A DNA stretch of 64,000 nucleotides. It comes from Closterium sp. Naga37s-1 (taxonomy: Eukaryota > Streptophyta > Zygnematophyceae > Desmidiales > Closteriaceae). Of this stretch, positions 21,104-32,580 are shown in pieces; the first letter of the stretch is position 1; every line of letters begins with the position of its first letter. The stretch is taken from the NCBI GenBank assembly GCA_947471745.1, contig CANJKZ010000975.1, positions 124,001 to 188,000 on the forward strand. The letters are read 5' to 3'. Below the pieces are notes generated by a model. The model ran no database searches and was not told the DNA's origin. It saw only the letters and a program-made list of their open reading frames with translations. Made by a program: the position numbers and the translations under genes.

Positions 21104-23078
21104 CACTCGTGACGTCCCCTCCCCTCAGCAGCTCCGTGAGTGGTACTCTGCACGCCAGAGGGGTTGGGGTACTGGTCCGTGCACCTACGTCCTGCGCACC
21201 GGCGACCGCGCGGGTGAGCAGTGCGGGGGTGCGCACTCCACCCAGCGCTGCTTTGGCCGCCTGACGGACGCTTGGCGTCACCAGTTCCCTGAGGCCACTG
21301 AGATCCCCCGCTGGGGTGAGCTGTCTAGGGCGGGTGTGGCTGTCTTTGACCTTGACTTTGATGCTATTCTTGCTGCCATGTATACTGTGACTATTAGTGA
21401 TGAGGGTGACTGTTACCGGTGTTTTCCGCCCGACCCGGGCATTGAGACTGCTGCTCTAGGTCGTGGTGAGACTGCTGCTCTAGGTGCTAGCGAGGCTGCT
21501 GCTCTAGGTGCGTCTGCTCCCTCAGGTACTGGTGAGTCTGCTCTCTCAGGTTCGGCGTCGGCTTCGGCCTCCCACACCTTTACCCTTGACTCGGGGGCTT
21601 CTCGCTCCTTCTTTCGAGACCGCACCACACTCACGCCGCTTGGCCGGCCAGTTGCGGTCTCTCTGGCAGACCCCTCTGGGGGTCTTGTCCTTGCTCACTT
21701 CTCCACTGTCCTCCCGTGTCCGGCGGCCCCCTCTGGCACCCTGTCTGGTCTTTACCTCCCCTCGTTCTCTACGAACTTGGTGAGTGGTGCTGACCTACAG
21801 GATGCGGGGGTTCACCAGTTCACTCCTGCGAGTCAGCGGGTGACCCACTGCACGGACGCTCGGACAGGCCGACACCTGGCCACGTTTACACGTCGGCCGG
21901 GGTCGAGCCTGTACACACTGACCACTGCGTCTCCCCCAGTCCCTGCGTCTGGTCAGGTAGCTGCGTCGGGTCAGGTGTTTGCTGCAGCGTCCAGGTCTGG
22001 TCCTGAGTCTGCCCCCTGCTCGTGTCGCCTCCTGTCTCACGAGACTCTCCTCTGGCACCACCGCCTTGGTCACCCCTCCCTGCTTCGTCTCCGGAGCATG
22101 GCCTCCCGCGTCCTTGTCTCTGGTCTTCCCCGGTCCCTCCCTCCACTTCCTCCGGGGCCTGGCCCTACCTGCGTCCCCTGTGTCGAGGGACGACAGCGGG
22201 CTACCCCTCACTCCTCCCAGTTTCCTCCGACAGAGGCCCCGCTGCAGACGCTTCACATGGACGTGTGGGGCCCGGCCCGCGTCCGTGGACAGGGTCACGA
22301 GCGCTACTTCCTGCTGGTGGTTGACGACTACTCGCGTTACACCACAGTCTTCCCCTTGCGCAGCAAGGGTGATGTCACTGAGGTGTTGATCGACTGGATC
22401 CGCGCAGCTCGTCTCCAGCTCAGGCGGAGCTTCGGCTCGGACTTTCCTGTTCTGCGTCTGCACTCTGACAGAGGCGGAGAGTTCTCCTCTGGCCTTCTGC
22501 GAGCCTACTGTCGTGCACGAGGCATCCGCCAGACCTTCACGCTTCCGGACTCTCCACAGCAAAATGGGATTGCTGAGCGCCGCATTGGCATGGTCATGGA
22601 CGTCGCCCGTACGTCCATGATGCATGCGGCTGCCCCCCATTTTCTGTGGCCGTTTGCGGTTCGGTACGCGGCGCATCAGATCAACCTTCAGCCCAGGGTC
22701 TCCATGCCGGAGACCTCCCCAGCCTTGCTGTGGACGGGGAAGGTTGGCGATGCGTCTGCGTTCCGTGTCTGGGGATCTCGGGCGTTTGTCCGCGACTTGT
22801 CTGCGGACAAGCTGTCCCCTCGTGCTGCTCCTTGCGTCTTCCTGGGTTTCCCCCCTGACGCCCCAGGGTGGCAGTTCTACCACCCCACCTCTCGCCGTGT
22901 TCTGTCCTCCCAGGACGTCACGTTCGACGAGTTGGTCCCCTACTACCGCCTCTTCCCCTACCGCACTCCGTCCCTCCCCCCGCCACCCGCTCTTCCTGGT
23001 ACCAGGTCCCCCCCCGGTAGACCCCCTCCCCCCTCAGGGTCCTGCCCCTTCAGGTGTGTCCCAGGTAGACGCTGTTGA
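20043..23078 (+). CDS. copia Gag-protease-integrase polyprotein (ORF1)
   Basis: ATG at 20043 (MATPSVLAFDAEGRAIDF) opens a 1011-codon frame. Residues 1-250 are the copia Gag core (DLQLFLQCD, SQYKSAQTLYDAVVARYSS, LPYLFPDLAAF). Residues 265-335 are nearly pure glycine and a poly-Gln run follows. A conserved non-canonical Cys/His motif C380-x13-C394-x3-H398-x4-C403 stands where a zinc knuckle is expected. The protease motif LDSGAS has D516. The pre-integrase H/C block ends CVPCVEGRQR. The integrase core has D740, D809 and E845 (D-x68-D-x35-E) followed by the family's VWGSRAFVRD and CVFLGF blocks. The frame ends at a TGA at 23076 because of an extra four bases at about 22985 relative to sister copies, so RT is read from another frame. 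Confidence 0.93.
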
Positions 23079-25947
23079 GCCTGTCGAGGTCGCTGGTGAC
23101 TCTGGTGCTGCTGAGGGTGCTGAGCCTGGGAGTGCTGACTCTGGGGGTGCTGAGCGTGTGGGTGCTACGCCTGGGGGTGCTGAGCCTGAGGGTACTACGA
23201 CTGGGGGTGCTGAGACTGGGGGTGCTGAGCCTGGGGGTGCTCCGCCTGGAGGTGCTGAGCCTGGGGGTGCGGAGCCTGAGGGAGCTGGGCCTGCTGGTGC
23301 TGTGCCTGGCGGTTCTTCGGGTGCTTCTTCTCGCCGGGAGCCACTCTCTCCACAGGAGCTGCGTGAGTGGTTTGCCCGGCGCTGGAGGCGAGCTGCTAGA
23401 GCTGGAGGAGCTGCGGGTACTGGAGTTTCTGTTGCTGCTGAGGGAGCTGGTGCCACGGGTCCCGGAGGTGCTCGTACTGGGCGTACTGGAGCTGCTGGAC
23501 CTGCGGGTACTTCTGGAGCTGGAGCTGCTGCGGGTGTTGGCGCGGAGGCTACTGCTGTCGGTCCTGGAGGCGGTCCTGCTGGGGGTACTACTGGTGCTGC
23601 TGGGGGTACTGGAGCTGGAGCTGCTACTGGTGCTGGTGCTGCCACAGGGGGTGCTGGTGCTGTCCCTACTGTGTCTGGAGTCGCCGCGCGGCCTCGGCCG
23701 TACTTCGTTCCGCTCCTTCAGCAGGTTCTTGGTCTCCCTACTTCCGCTCCTCCTCCCTTAGAGTGTCCACAGCCTGTCCCGTCGCAGTTACAGTTACAGC
23801 CGGCCTCCCCACTGCCTGCTCCGTCTCCCTACACTGGTCCTACTGGAGGTCTTGCTGAGCGTCGTGAGCCTGCGTCTCGCCCTGCGTCGCCTGTCCGTGC
23901 TGCTCGCACTAGTGGTCGTGGTTCGCGTCCGCGTCCTCCTCCTGTCCCTGGCACGCACCGGATGTCTCTGCGTCCGTCCACTGCTCCTCTGCGTGCCCCT
24001 TTGCCTTCTCCTCCTGAGTCTTCTCTTCCTGCTCTTGCCGACCCGGAGTCGGACTCTCTTCGTGCTGCCAGTCCTACTGTCACGCGTCTCCTTGCTACTG
24101 CTGTCACTGACCCTTCCTTTGAGTCCACTGCTGCGTCTGCCCTAGTTGCTGAGCTCGTCGACTTTGCTGCTCGCTGTCGCCTAGACTACGTCGCCAGTCT
24201 TGTTGCTGAGTCTGAGTCTGTCTGTCCTCCGTCCGTCGGGGGTGAGTGTGCCCTTGGCACGGACGTCCTTGAGGACAGGCAGGAGGAGTTCCAGTGCTTG
24301 GCCGCTGCTTCACCTCATCTCGTGTCCGTACTGCTTACCCCTGAGGGAGACCCGGATGCACTTGACATCCCGACTCCGCGCTCTTACGCGGAGGCGATAG
24401 AGGGTCCCTACTCCTCTCAGTGGCAGGCAGCTATGGACGCAGAGATGGCTTCCTGGAAGTCCACAGGCACCTACGTTGACGCTGTTCCCCCTCCTGGGGC
24501 GAACATCGTCAGTGGCATGTGGATTTTCAGGGTGAAGCGGCCGCCGGGTTCTCCGCCTGTCTTCAAGGCGCGTTACGTGGCTCGAGGCTTCAGTCAGCGG
24601 CAGGGAGTTGACTACTTTCAGACCTTCTCTCCCACCCCGAAGATGACCACTCTTCGGGTACTGCTGCACGTAGCTGCTCACCGTGACTACGAGCTACACT
24701 CTCTTGACTTCAGCACTGCTTTCTTGCAGGGCAGCCTGCACGAGGAGATCTGGCTGCGTCGCCCACCTGGTTTCACTGGGTCTTTTCCTCCTGGCACCCA
24801 GTGGAGCCTACGGCGGCCAGTCTACGGTCTCCGCCAGGCACCACGTGAGTGGCACGACACACTGAGGACTACACTTGCGGCTCTTGGGTTTGCTCCCTCT
24901 ACTGCCGACCCGTCGCTGTTTCTGCGCACCGACACTTCTTTACCGCCGTTCTACATCCTCGTGTACGTCGACGACTTGGTCTTTGCCACAGCTGACACTG
25001 CTGGACTCGCCCACGTGAAGTCCGAGCTGCAGAAGAGACACACGTGCACTGACCTGGGTGAACTGCGCAGCTACCTTGGCTTGCAGATCACTCGGGACAG
25101 AGCACGCCGCACCATTACCCTGACTCGGTCACACATGGTGCAGCAGGTCCTTCAGCGCTTCGGCTTCACGTACTCCTCGCCTCAGGCCACTCCTCTGCCT
25201 ACTCGCCACTCGCTCTCAGCTCTGCCTTCGGATGAGTCCGTAGAGTCGAGTGGCCCGTACCCAGAGCTTGTTGGCTGCCTCATGTACCTGATGACCTGCA
25301 CACGACCTGACCTTGCATACCCTCTTAGCATTCTCGCACGCTATGTTGCTCCTGGGAGACACAGACCGGAGCACATGGCTGCAGCGAAGAGGGTGTTGCG
25401 CTACTTGTGCAGTACGTCGGGCATGGGGCTTGTGCTTGGAGGGCAGAGTCCAGTGGTCGTTACTGGACACGCAGACGCTTCTTGGGCTGACGACCAGGCT
25501 ACGCAGCGGTCGTCACAGGGTTACACCTTCAGCCTTGGTTCCGGCTCTGTTTCGTGGCGGGCTACTCGCTCGTCTTCTGTTCTCGGCTCCAGTTGTGAGG
25601 CTGAGATCTACGCAGGAGCCATGGCTGCACAGGAGCTTCGCTGGCTCACCTACCTGCTGACTGACCTCGGAGAGCCGCCTCGTTCTCCTCCAGTGCTGTA
25701 CGTAGACAACAAGGCCATGCTGGCCTTGTGTCGGGAGCAGCGACTGGAGCACAGAACGAAGCACATTGCTCTCCGCTACTTTCTTGCTCGTGAGCTGCAG
25801 CAGCGTGGTCAGCTGCGTCTTGCGTACGTGGCCTCTGAGGCCAACACTGCTGATATCTTCACCAAGGCGCTTGCGCCTTGTGACCATCAGCGCTTCTGTA
25901 CTCAGCTGGGCCTTGTGCCTACCTTGCCTCACTTGCTCACCTCTTGA
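22986..25947 (+). CDS. copia spacer-RT-RNase H (ORF2)
   Basis: The second frame is meaningful from about 22986 (PGPPPVDPLPPQG onward); the same frame is open upstream from 22624, but that part only shadows integrase. It holds the GAEPGG-rich spacer, a repeated REPLSPQELREWFARR motif, and a Gly/Ala-rich stretch. RT follows (MTTLRVLLHVAAHRDYELH, YVDD at 24964-24975), then RNase H with GHADASWADD, SSCEAEIYA and YVDNKAMLALC. It ends HLLTS with TGA at 25945. There is no start codon at the beginning of the useful part, so expression would need frameshifting or splicing, or the element is disabled. No stop interrupts about 980 codons, in keeping with a young copy. Confidence 0.9.
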
Positions 25948-26159
25948 CCGTGCTTGTACTGTTACGTATATATATACCTGCTCTTGTTTGTCTTGGCTTT
26001 TTTATATATATGTACTCTTGCATGTGAACTGGCCTTGTGGCCTTGAACTTGTGCTCGGAATGTGTGGTGACTTTGTGATCCACCCTGAGCTTGCTTTGCT
26101 TTGCTTTACTTGACTGGTCTTGTGACCCCTTGTTCTCCCCCACTTTGCCTATGGGGGTG

Positions 26160-26288
26160 TGTCAGAACATTATAGCTCATGCATATTGTGTAGGCTATAG
26201 TGGGGTAGCCCATAAGGGGTACAACCCAATTAGGGTTAGTACTTGTACCCAATTCATTCATAGTTCATCCATTCCTTGTTTCTTCTCA
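26160..26288 (+). repeat. 3' LTR of young copia element
   Basis: Identical partner of the 5' LTR, directly after the purine tract and directly before the second attac TSD copy. Confidence 0.95.
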
Positions 26289-26770
26289 ATTACCCCCACG
26301 TCATATGCTGCCAGCTGGGGACGTCGCTTGTGTCCGACTTAAGACGTGGTTTTGGTTTCCATCTCGGCGCAACAGATCTACTTTTTTGTTTTTTGGACAG
26401 TTTTCTTTCTTAGAGGGGGGGAGAAAGTGAGCTGCACTGTTCTCATTCTCGGCAATTTTCGACTTCGACAGATTTCAACCACACGACGAGCGACTACAAT
26501 CGTTTTATCAAAATCGACGGTTCGTGACCCTTCGAGATTGAATTTCGCGTCAGCTGTTTTCCCTCCAAAATCGCATCTACGTTGACCGTCTGATCTATAG
26601 CCATAACATCAACGGCCTACATTCCAACTTTTCTTTCAAATTGGTCAAATGCAATTTCAGCCGTCGGATTGACATGGGCTGAAGATCGATGCCATTCTCA
26701 CTATTGAAATACCTTTCTATTCAAAATCGACGGTTCCTGACCCTTCGAGATTGACCCTTTGAGATTGACC
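26289..26770. other. Interval without gene between two copia elements
   Basis: Unique sequence that was the target of the young insertion. It contains two near-copies of aaaatcgacggttcgtgacc plus cttcgagattga (about 26509-26541 and 26722-26755), the second of which abuts the broken end of the next element. Confidence 0.45.
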
Positions 26771-29700
26771 CAGCAGGAAACGACCCAGTGAAGCCAGGTG
26801 GGCGGCGCAGCCAGATCTCCTCGTGCAGGCTGCCCTGTAGGAAAGCAGTGCTGAAGTCAAGAGAGTGAAGCTCGTAGTCACGCTGAGCGGCGACGTGCAG
26901 CAGAACCCGAAGTGTGGTCATCTTCGGGGTAGGGGAGAAGGTCTGAAAGAAGTCAACTCCCTCTCGCTGACTGAAGCCTCGTGCAACGTAACGCGCCTTG
27001 AAGACAGGCGGAGAACCCGGCGGCCGCTTCACCCTGAAAATCCACATGCCACTGACAATGTTCGCCCCAGGTGGGGGAGCCTCGTCGACGTAGGTGCCTG
27101 TGGACTTCCAGGAAGCCATCTCTGCGTCCATGGCTGTCTGCCACTGAGAGGAGTAGGGACCCTCAATCGCCTCTGCGTAAGAGCGCGGGGTCGGGATGTC
27201 TGGTGCATCCGGGTCTCCCTCAGGTGCAAGCAGCATGGACACGAGATGAGGTAAAGCAGCGGCAAAGCACTCAAACTCCTCCTGTCTGTCCTCAAGGACG
27301 TCCGTGCCAAGAGCACACTCACCCCCGGCGGACGGAGGACAGACAGACTCAGACTCAGACTCAGCAAGAGGACTAGCGGCGTAGTCTAGACGACAGGCGG
27401 CAGCAAAGTCAACAAGCTCAGCAACTAGAGAAGACGCAGCAGTGGACTCAAACGAAGGGTCAGTGACAACAGTGGCTAGGAGACGCGTGACAGTAGGACT
27501 AGCAGCACAAAGGGAGTCAGACTCCGGGTCCGGACCGTCAGGAAGAGAGGACGCAGGAGGAGACGGCAGAGGGACACGCTGCGGAGCAGTGGAAGGACGA
27601 AGTGCCATCAGGTGTGTGCCGGGGACAGCAGGAGGACGCTGACGCGGAACACGATGACCAGTGCGGGCAGCTCGAACAGGTGACGCAGGACGAGACTCAG
27701 GCGACGCAGGACGAGACTCAGGCTCACGACGCTCCGTAAGACCTCTAGTCGGCCCAGAGTAAGGAGAAGGACCAGGCAGTGGAGAGGCTGGCTGTAACTG
27801 CGACTGCGACTGGTCAGGCAGTGGACTGAGTAAGGGAGGAGTAGGACCAGTAGAAAGTGGGAGGCCAAGAACCTGCTGAAGGAGCGGAACGTAGTACGGC
27901 CGCGGCCGCGCAGCGCCTCCAGAATCAGCAGAGACAGCACCAGTACCCCCAGCTCCAGGGTCTCCAGCTCCAACTCCCGCAACACCACCAGCTCCAGCAC
28001 CTCCAGCAGCTCCAGCTCCAGCAGCACCTCTAGCAGTAACAGCTCCAGCACCTCCAGCTCGACCTCCTGCAGCGCCACCAGCCCCAGCAGCTCCAGTACC
28101 TCCAGTACGAGCACCTCCGGGACCAGTGGCTCCATTACCTCCAGCAGCTCCAGCACCAGCAGTACCCCCAGCAGCTCCAGCACCAGCAGTACCTCCAGCA
28201 GCTCCCACTCCAGTAGCACCTCGCTGGAGACTCCAGCGGCAAGCAAACCACTCGCGCAGCTCCGGTGGAGAGAGAGGCTCCCACCGAGACGAGGCACCTG
28301 CAGGAACTCCAGCAGACTCAGCACCCCCAGTCTCAGCAACCGCAGGCTCAGCACCCCCAGGCTCAGCACCCCCAAACTCCACACGCTCAGGCTCAGCACC
28401 CCCAGGCTCCACACGCTCAGGCTCAGAACCCTCACGCTCCGCACGCTCAGGCTCAGCACCCCCAGGCTCCGCACGCTCAGGCTCAGCACCCCCAGGCTCC
28501 TCACGCTCAGGCTCAGCACCCCCAGCAGCACCACCCCCAGTAGCAGCACCAGAGTCAACCGCTACCTCGACAGGCTCGACAGCGTCTACCTGGGACACAC
28601 CTGAGGGAGCAGGACCCTGAGGGGGGAGGGGGTCTACCGGAGGAGGACCTGGTGCAAGGAAGAGCGGCGGGGGGGGGAGAGAAGCAGTGCGGTAGGGGAA
28701 GAGACGGTAAAAGGGAACCGACTCGTCGAACGTGACGTCCTGAGAGGGCAGGACACGTCCTGGGGTGGTAAAACTGCCAGCCAGGCGCGTCAGGGACAAA
28801 GCCAAGGAAGACGCACGGAATAGCACGGGCGGAGAGCTTGTCCGCGGTAGTATCGCGGACAAAGGCACGAGAACCCCAGACCCAAAACACTGACGCATTG
28901 CCAACCTTCCCCGTCCAACGCAGTGTGGGCGAGGTCTCCGGCAAGGAGACACGGGGCCAGAGGTTGAGCTGATGCGCAGCGTAGCGGACTGCAAACGGCC
29001 ACAGAAAATGGGGGGCAGCCGCATGGACCATGGAGGTACGAGCGACCTCCATGACTGAGCCAATGCGGCGCTCAGCAATCCCATTCTGCTGCGGTGAGGC
29101 CGGGAGTGTGAACGTCTGGCGAATGCCCTTCCCACGACAAAAGTCCCGCAGAAAGTCAGAGGCAACCTCACCACCTCTGTCAGAGTGCAGACGCAGGACG
29201 GGAAAGTCCGTCCCGAACCGCTCGCGGAGCTGGAGACGGGAAGCGCAGATCCAGGGGATCAAAACATGAGGGACCTCACCCTTGGTGCGCAAGGGGAAGA
29301 CCGTGGTGTAACGCGTGTAGTCGTCAACTACCAGCAAAAAGTACCGCTCGCGGTCCTGTCCACGAACGCGGGCCGGGCCCCACACGTCCATGTGGAGTGT
29401 CTGCAGGGGAGCAGTCGTCGGGGGAAACGAGGAGGAGTGAGGAGCGGCGCGCTGCCGCCCCTCGACACAGGGAAGGCAGGGAGGGGCAGGCGAGGGTGGG
29501 AGAGGAGGCAGAGTCTCTGGAAGTCCAGAGACAAGGAAACGTCGGTGCATGCCACGAAGGCGCTGTACCGAGGGGTGACCAAGACGGTGGTGCCAAAGGA
29601 CGGTCTGGTGCGACAGAGCAGGGGGCCGCTAGCTGACCTGACGCAAACGCAGACGCAGACGCAGCTACCGGGGGGGACACAGTAGTCAGTGTGTACAGAC

Positions 29701-31514
29701 TCGAGCCAGGCGCACGGGTGAACGTGGCCAGGTGCCGACCAGTCCGGGAGCACGTACAGTGGGTCACACGCTAACCTCCAGGAGTGAACTGGTCAACCCA
29801 CACATCCTGGAGGTCAGCTCCACTCACCAAGTTCGTAGAGAACGAGGGGAGGTGAAGACCTGACAGTGAGCCAGACGGGACAGCCGGACACGGCAGGACC
29901 GTGGAGGAGTGCGCAAGGACGGGGCCCCCAGAGGGGTCCGCCAGGGAGACTGCAACCGGCCAACTGAGCAGCGTGAGTGTGGTGCTGTCGCGAAAGAAGG
30001 AGCGGGAAGCACCTGAGTCAAGTGTGAAGGTGTGCAAGGCCTCAGCAGGCGCAGTACCTGAGAGAGAAGACTCACCAGCACCTGGAGCAGCAGACTCACT
30101 AGCACCTAGAGCAGCAGCCTCACCAGCACCTAGAGCAGTAGACTCTATACCTGGGTCGGGCGGCACACACAGGTAACAGTCACCCTCAGCACTAGTAGAC
30201 ACAGCATACATGGCAGCAAGGATAGCATCAAAGTCTAGAGCAAAGATATCAACATTCTGCCTAAGCAGATCAGCCCAGCTAGGGAGCTCAGGAGCGTCAG
30301 GAAACTGCGCGCGCCAGGCGTCAGACAGGCGACCGAAACAGCGCTGCGACGTGTGTGGCCCTCCGCACGTCTCCCCACGGCGCCCGCCGGTGCGGAGAAC
30401 GTAAGTGCAGGGACCAGCACCCCCAGACATCCCACGCCCAGCGTACCACTCACGAAGCTGCTGAGGCGACGGGGTCTCACGGGAACGCTGCTGCTGCTGG
30501 CGCTGGCTACCGCCGAAGCCTCCACGCTGCGCAGCTCCACCCCGACCAGCACCACCGCCGCCGCCACCTCCAGCTCCGCTGCCACTGCCTCCACCACCGC
30601 TGCCGCTGCCTCCACCACCGCTGCCGCTGCCTCCACCACCTCCACCGCCACCACCGACACCCCCACCCCCGCCACCACCCTTGCCTCCACCCCCACCCCC
30701 TCCGCCTCCTCCACCGTCACCACCGCCGCCCCCGCCGTCCCCTCCACCACCCTTGCCCCCCTTGCCCTTGCCGCTGCGGCGCCTCTCACTAGGAGTAGAC
30801 GCAGCCCCGACCTGCTCGGTGCCAACGAGGTCGACAGCAGCAGTAGAAGCAACTGAGGGCAGAAGGGGAACGGGGGAACACCCCTCAAAGAAAGGGGCGC
30901 GAGGGTCGCCGCGAGAAGCACCTACAGCAACTATACTCTTCTCAGCTGCAGTGAGGCGCTCCTCCAGCAGGTCAACGGTGAGCTCGGTGGGGCAAAGAGA
31001 GAGAAAGTGGTCCCTGACTGAGCAAAGGGAGTCAGGGAGACGGGTGACTAGGTAGAAGAGGGTGATGTACATGGGGGGGGGGGTTCTTGGCGCAGAACTC
31101 GGAGGGAAGCGCAGCGCGGTAGCGGGGGTCACTAGTGCGGAGGTGGGTAATGAGGTCAGCGACTGTGGCAAAGGCGGCAAGGTCAGGGAACAGGTACGGT
31201 AGCATGAGGCGGTTGAGGGCAGCAGTGGCAGGGGAGGAGTAGCGCGCTACGACAGCGTCATACAAAGACTTAGCAGTCTTGTACTGGCCAAAGTGCGCGC
31301 GCTCAGCAGAAGGCAGGTGACTACGAATAGCAAGGCGAGCAACAGCGTCACGAGTAGTCCACTGCGAGCGAACTGTACTGTCAGCAGTGAGATCAAAAAG
31401 CGAGACTCCGTCCTTGCTATCACACTGAAGAAACAGCTGCAGATCATCTACCCAGACATTGAAGTCAACTGCACGTCCCTCAGCATCGAAGGTAAGAACC
31501 GTAGGGCTAGCCAT
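26771..31514 (-). pseudogene. copia gag-pol, multiply frame-disrupted
   Basis: Starting from ATG at 31512-31514 (MASPTVLTFDAEGRAVDF), Gag runs to a homopolymer where 11 G instead of 10 (31073-31083) shifts the frame. The next frame carries the Gag C-terminus with the C-x13-C-x3-H-x4-C motif (CTYVLRTGGRRGETC, then GGPH, then C), poly-Gly, and protease TLDSGASRSFF. CAG-to-TAG at 29768-29770 stops it. A further shift in the pre-integrase block and a deletion of about 10 bp after GWQFYHP (about 28765) separate integrase (DVWGPARV, LHSDRGGEV, QQNGIAERRIG all present) from the spacer-RT frame. RT is intact up to SLHEEIWLRRPPGFTG. At least four lesions plus truncation make it dead. Confidence 0.85.
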
Positions 31515-32400
31515 GGCGGCAGTAGCAGCAGTGGCAGCAGTAGCAGCAGTAGCAGCAGAAACAGCAGTAGCAGCAGGAGCAGCGCGGGCACGGCAGCGCA
31601 GCTCAGTAGGGCAGTGCGGCGCGGCTCGGTAGGGCGGCGCAGCTCGGCTGAGCGGCGCGGCTCGGCGGAGCGGCGCGGCTCAGCTGGGCGGCGCGGCTCG
31701 GCCAGCAGGCAGGCGCGGGTAGCGTGCGTAGGGCAGGTGGTCACCAGGGGCGGGCAGGGCAGGCGCAACGGCGGGGCCGCAACGGCGGCGACGGCGGCGG
31801 CCGCGACGGTGGGGCCGCGACGGCGGCTGCAGGCGCGACGGCGGCAGGGCAGGGCCGCGACGGGTGCTGCAGGCGCGACGGCGGCTGCAGGGCAGGACCG
31901 CTACGGCGGGGCCTCGAAAGCGGCAGCAGGCGCGACGGCGGAGACGGCAGGGCCGCGACGGCGGCTGCAAGTCAAGGGCCGCGCTGGCTGCTGCAGGTCA
32001 GGGGCCGCGACGGCGGCTGCAGGGCAGGGCCGCGACGTAGGGCGGCAGGGCAGGGCCGCGACGGGCGGCAAAGCAGGGCCGCGACGGGCGGCGGGTCAGG
32101 CCGCGACGGGCGGCCGCGACTTGGGGCGGCAGGGCAGGGCCGCGACGTAGGGCGGCAGGGCAGGGCCGCGACATAGGGCGGCAGGGCAGGGCCGCGACGG
32201 GCGGCAAAGCAGGGCCGCGACGGGCGGCGGGTCAGGCCGCGACGGGCGGCGACAAGGCAGGGCCGCGACGGGCGGCTAGGTCAGGGCCGCGACGGGCCGT
32301 TAGGGCAGGGTCGCGACTGGCGACAGCAGGGCAGGGCGCGCGACGGCGCAGGTGAGGCAGGCGCGACAGCGCGCTTCGAGCAGGTAGGAAAATGTTTCGT
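31512..32400 (-). repeat. GC-rich leader with CAG-type triplets
   Basis: Next to gag are interrupted agc/agt triplets (31512-31590). Further out, long degenerate repeats of gggcggcagggcagggccgcgac (32030-32330) fill the leader. All frames give low-complexity peptides. Confidence 0.65.
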
Positions 32401-32450
32401 GGTGGGCCCTAAAAAAAATCGTTCCCACTAGGGAACCTGCTCAGAAACCA

Positions 32451-32580
32451 TGTGAAAGTAAAAGCGAGGAATGAATGAACTAGCAAACAGGTGGGTACAA
32501 GTAGGAAAACCTAGAAGTGTTGTACCCCATATGAACTACCCCACTACAGCCTACACAGACTATAGCATATAAGTTTGACA
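32451..32580 (-). repeat. 5' LTR of 3'-truncated copia element
   Basis: 130 bp, TGTCAAACTTATATGC...CTTTCACA in element orientation. Its outer end interrupts the older zinc-finger ORF at 32580/32581. Confidence 0.85.

Larger units (their letters stand above)
19005..26288 (+). mobile_element. Complete young Ty1/copia retrotransposon
   Basis: A 7284-bp element has two 129-bp LTRs (19005-19133 and 26160-26288) that are identical by eye. The exact 5-bp target duplication is attac (19000-19004 and 26289-26293). The primer site TGGTATCGAGC starts at 19134, and the purine tract tatgggggtg ends at 26159. The interior holds a 900-bp GC-rich leader, then Gag, protease and integrase in one frame and the spacer, RT and RNase H in another. 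The identical LTRs imply insertion recently on an evolutionary scale. The single visible defect is a frame change in the integrase-RT spacer. Confidence 0.96.
26771..32580 (-). mobile_element. Copia element lacking 3' end
   Basis: A minus-strand element has its 5' LTR at 32451-32580, primer site TGGTTTCTGAGCAGG, the GGGCCCACC motif (32401-32409), a GC-rich leader, gag, protease, integrase and the first part of RT. It stops at about 26771 inside RT (PPGFTGSFPAG), so the RT active site, RNase H and 3' LTR are missing. No target duplication can be scored. Confidence 0.88.

Noticed and set aside
22986..23078. Programmed ribosomal frameshift between integrase and RT
   Set aside because: No slippery heptamer plus pseudoknot was recognised, and sister copies are continuous across this point.
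29030..29685. Plus-strand frames opposite integrase
   Set aside because: Antisense shadows of the minus-strand copia integrase.
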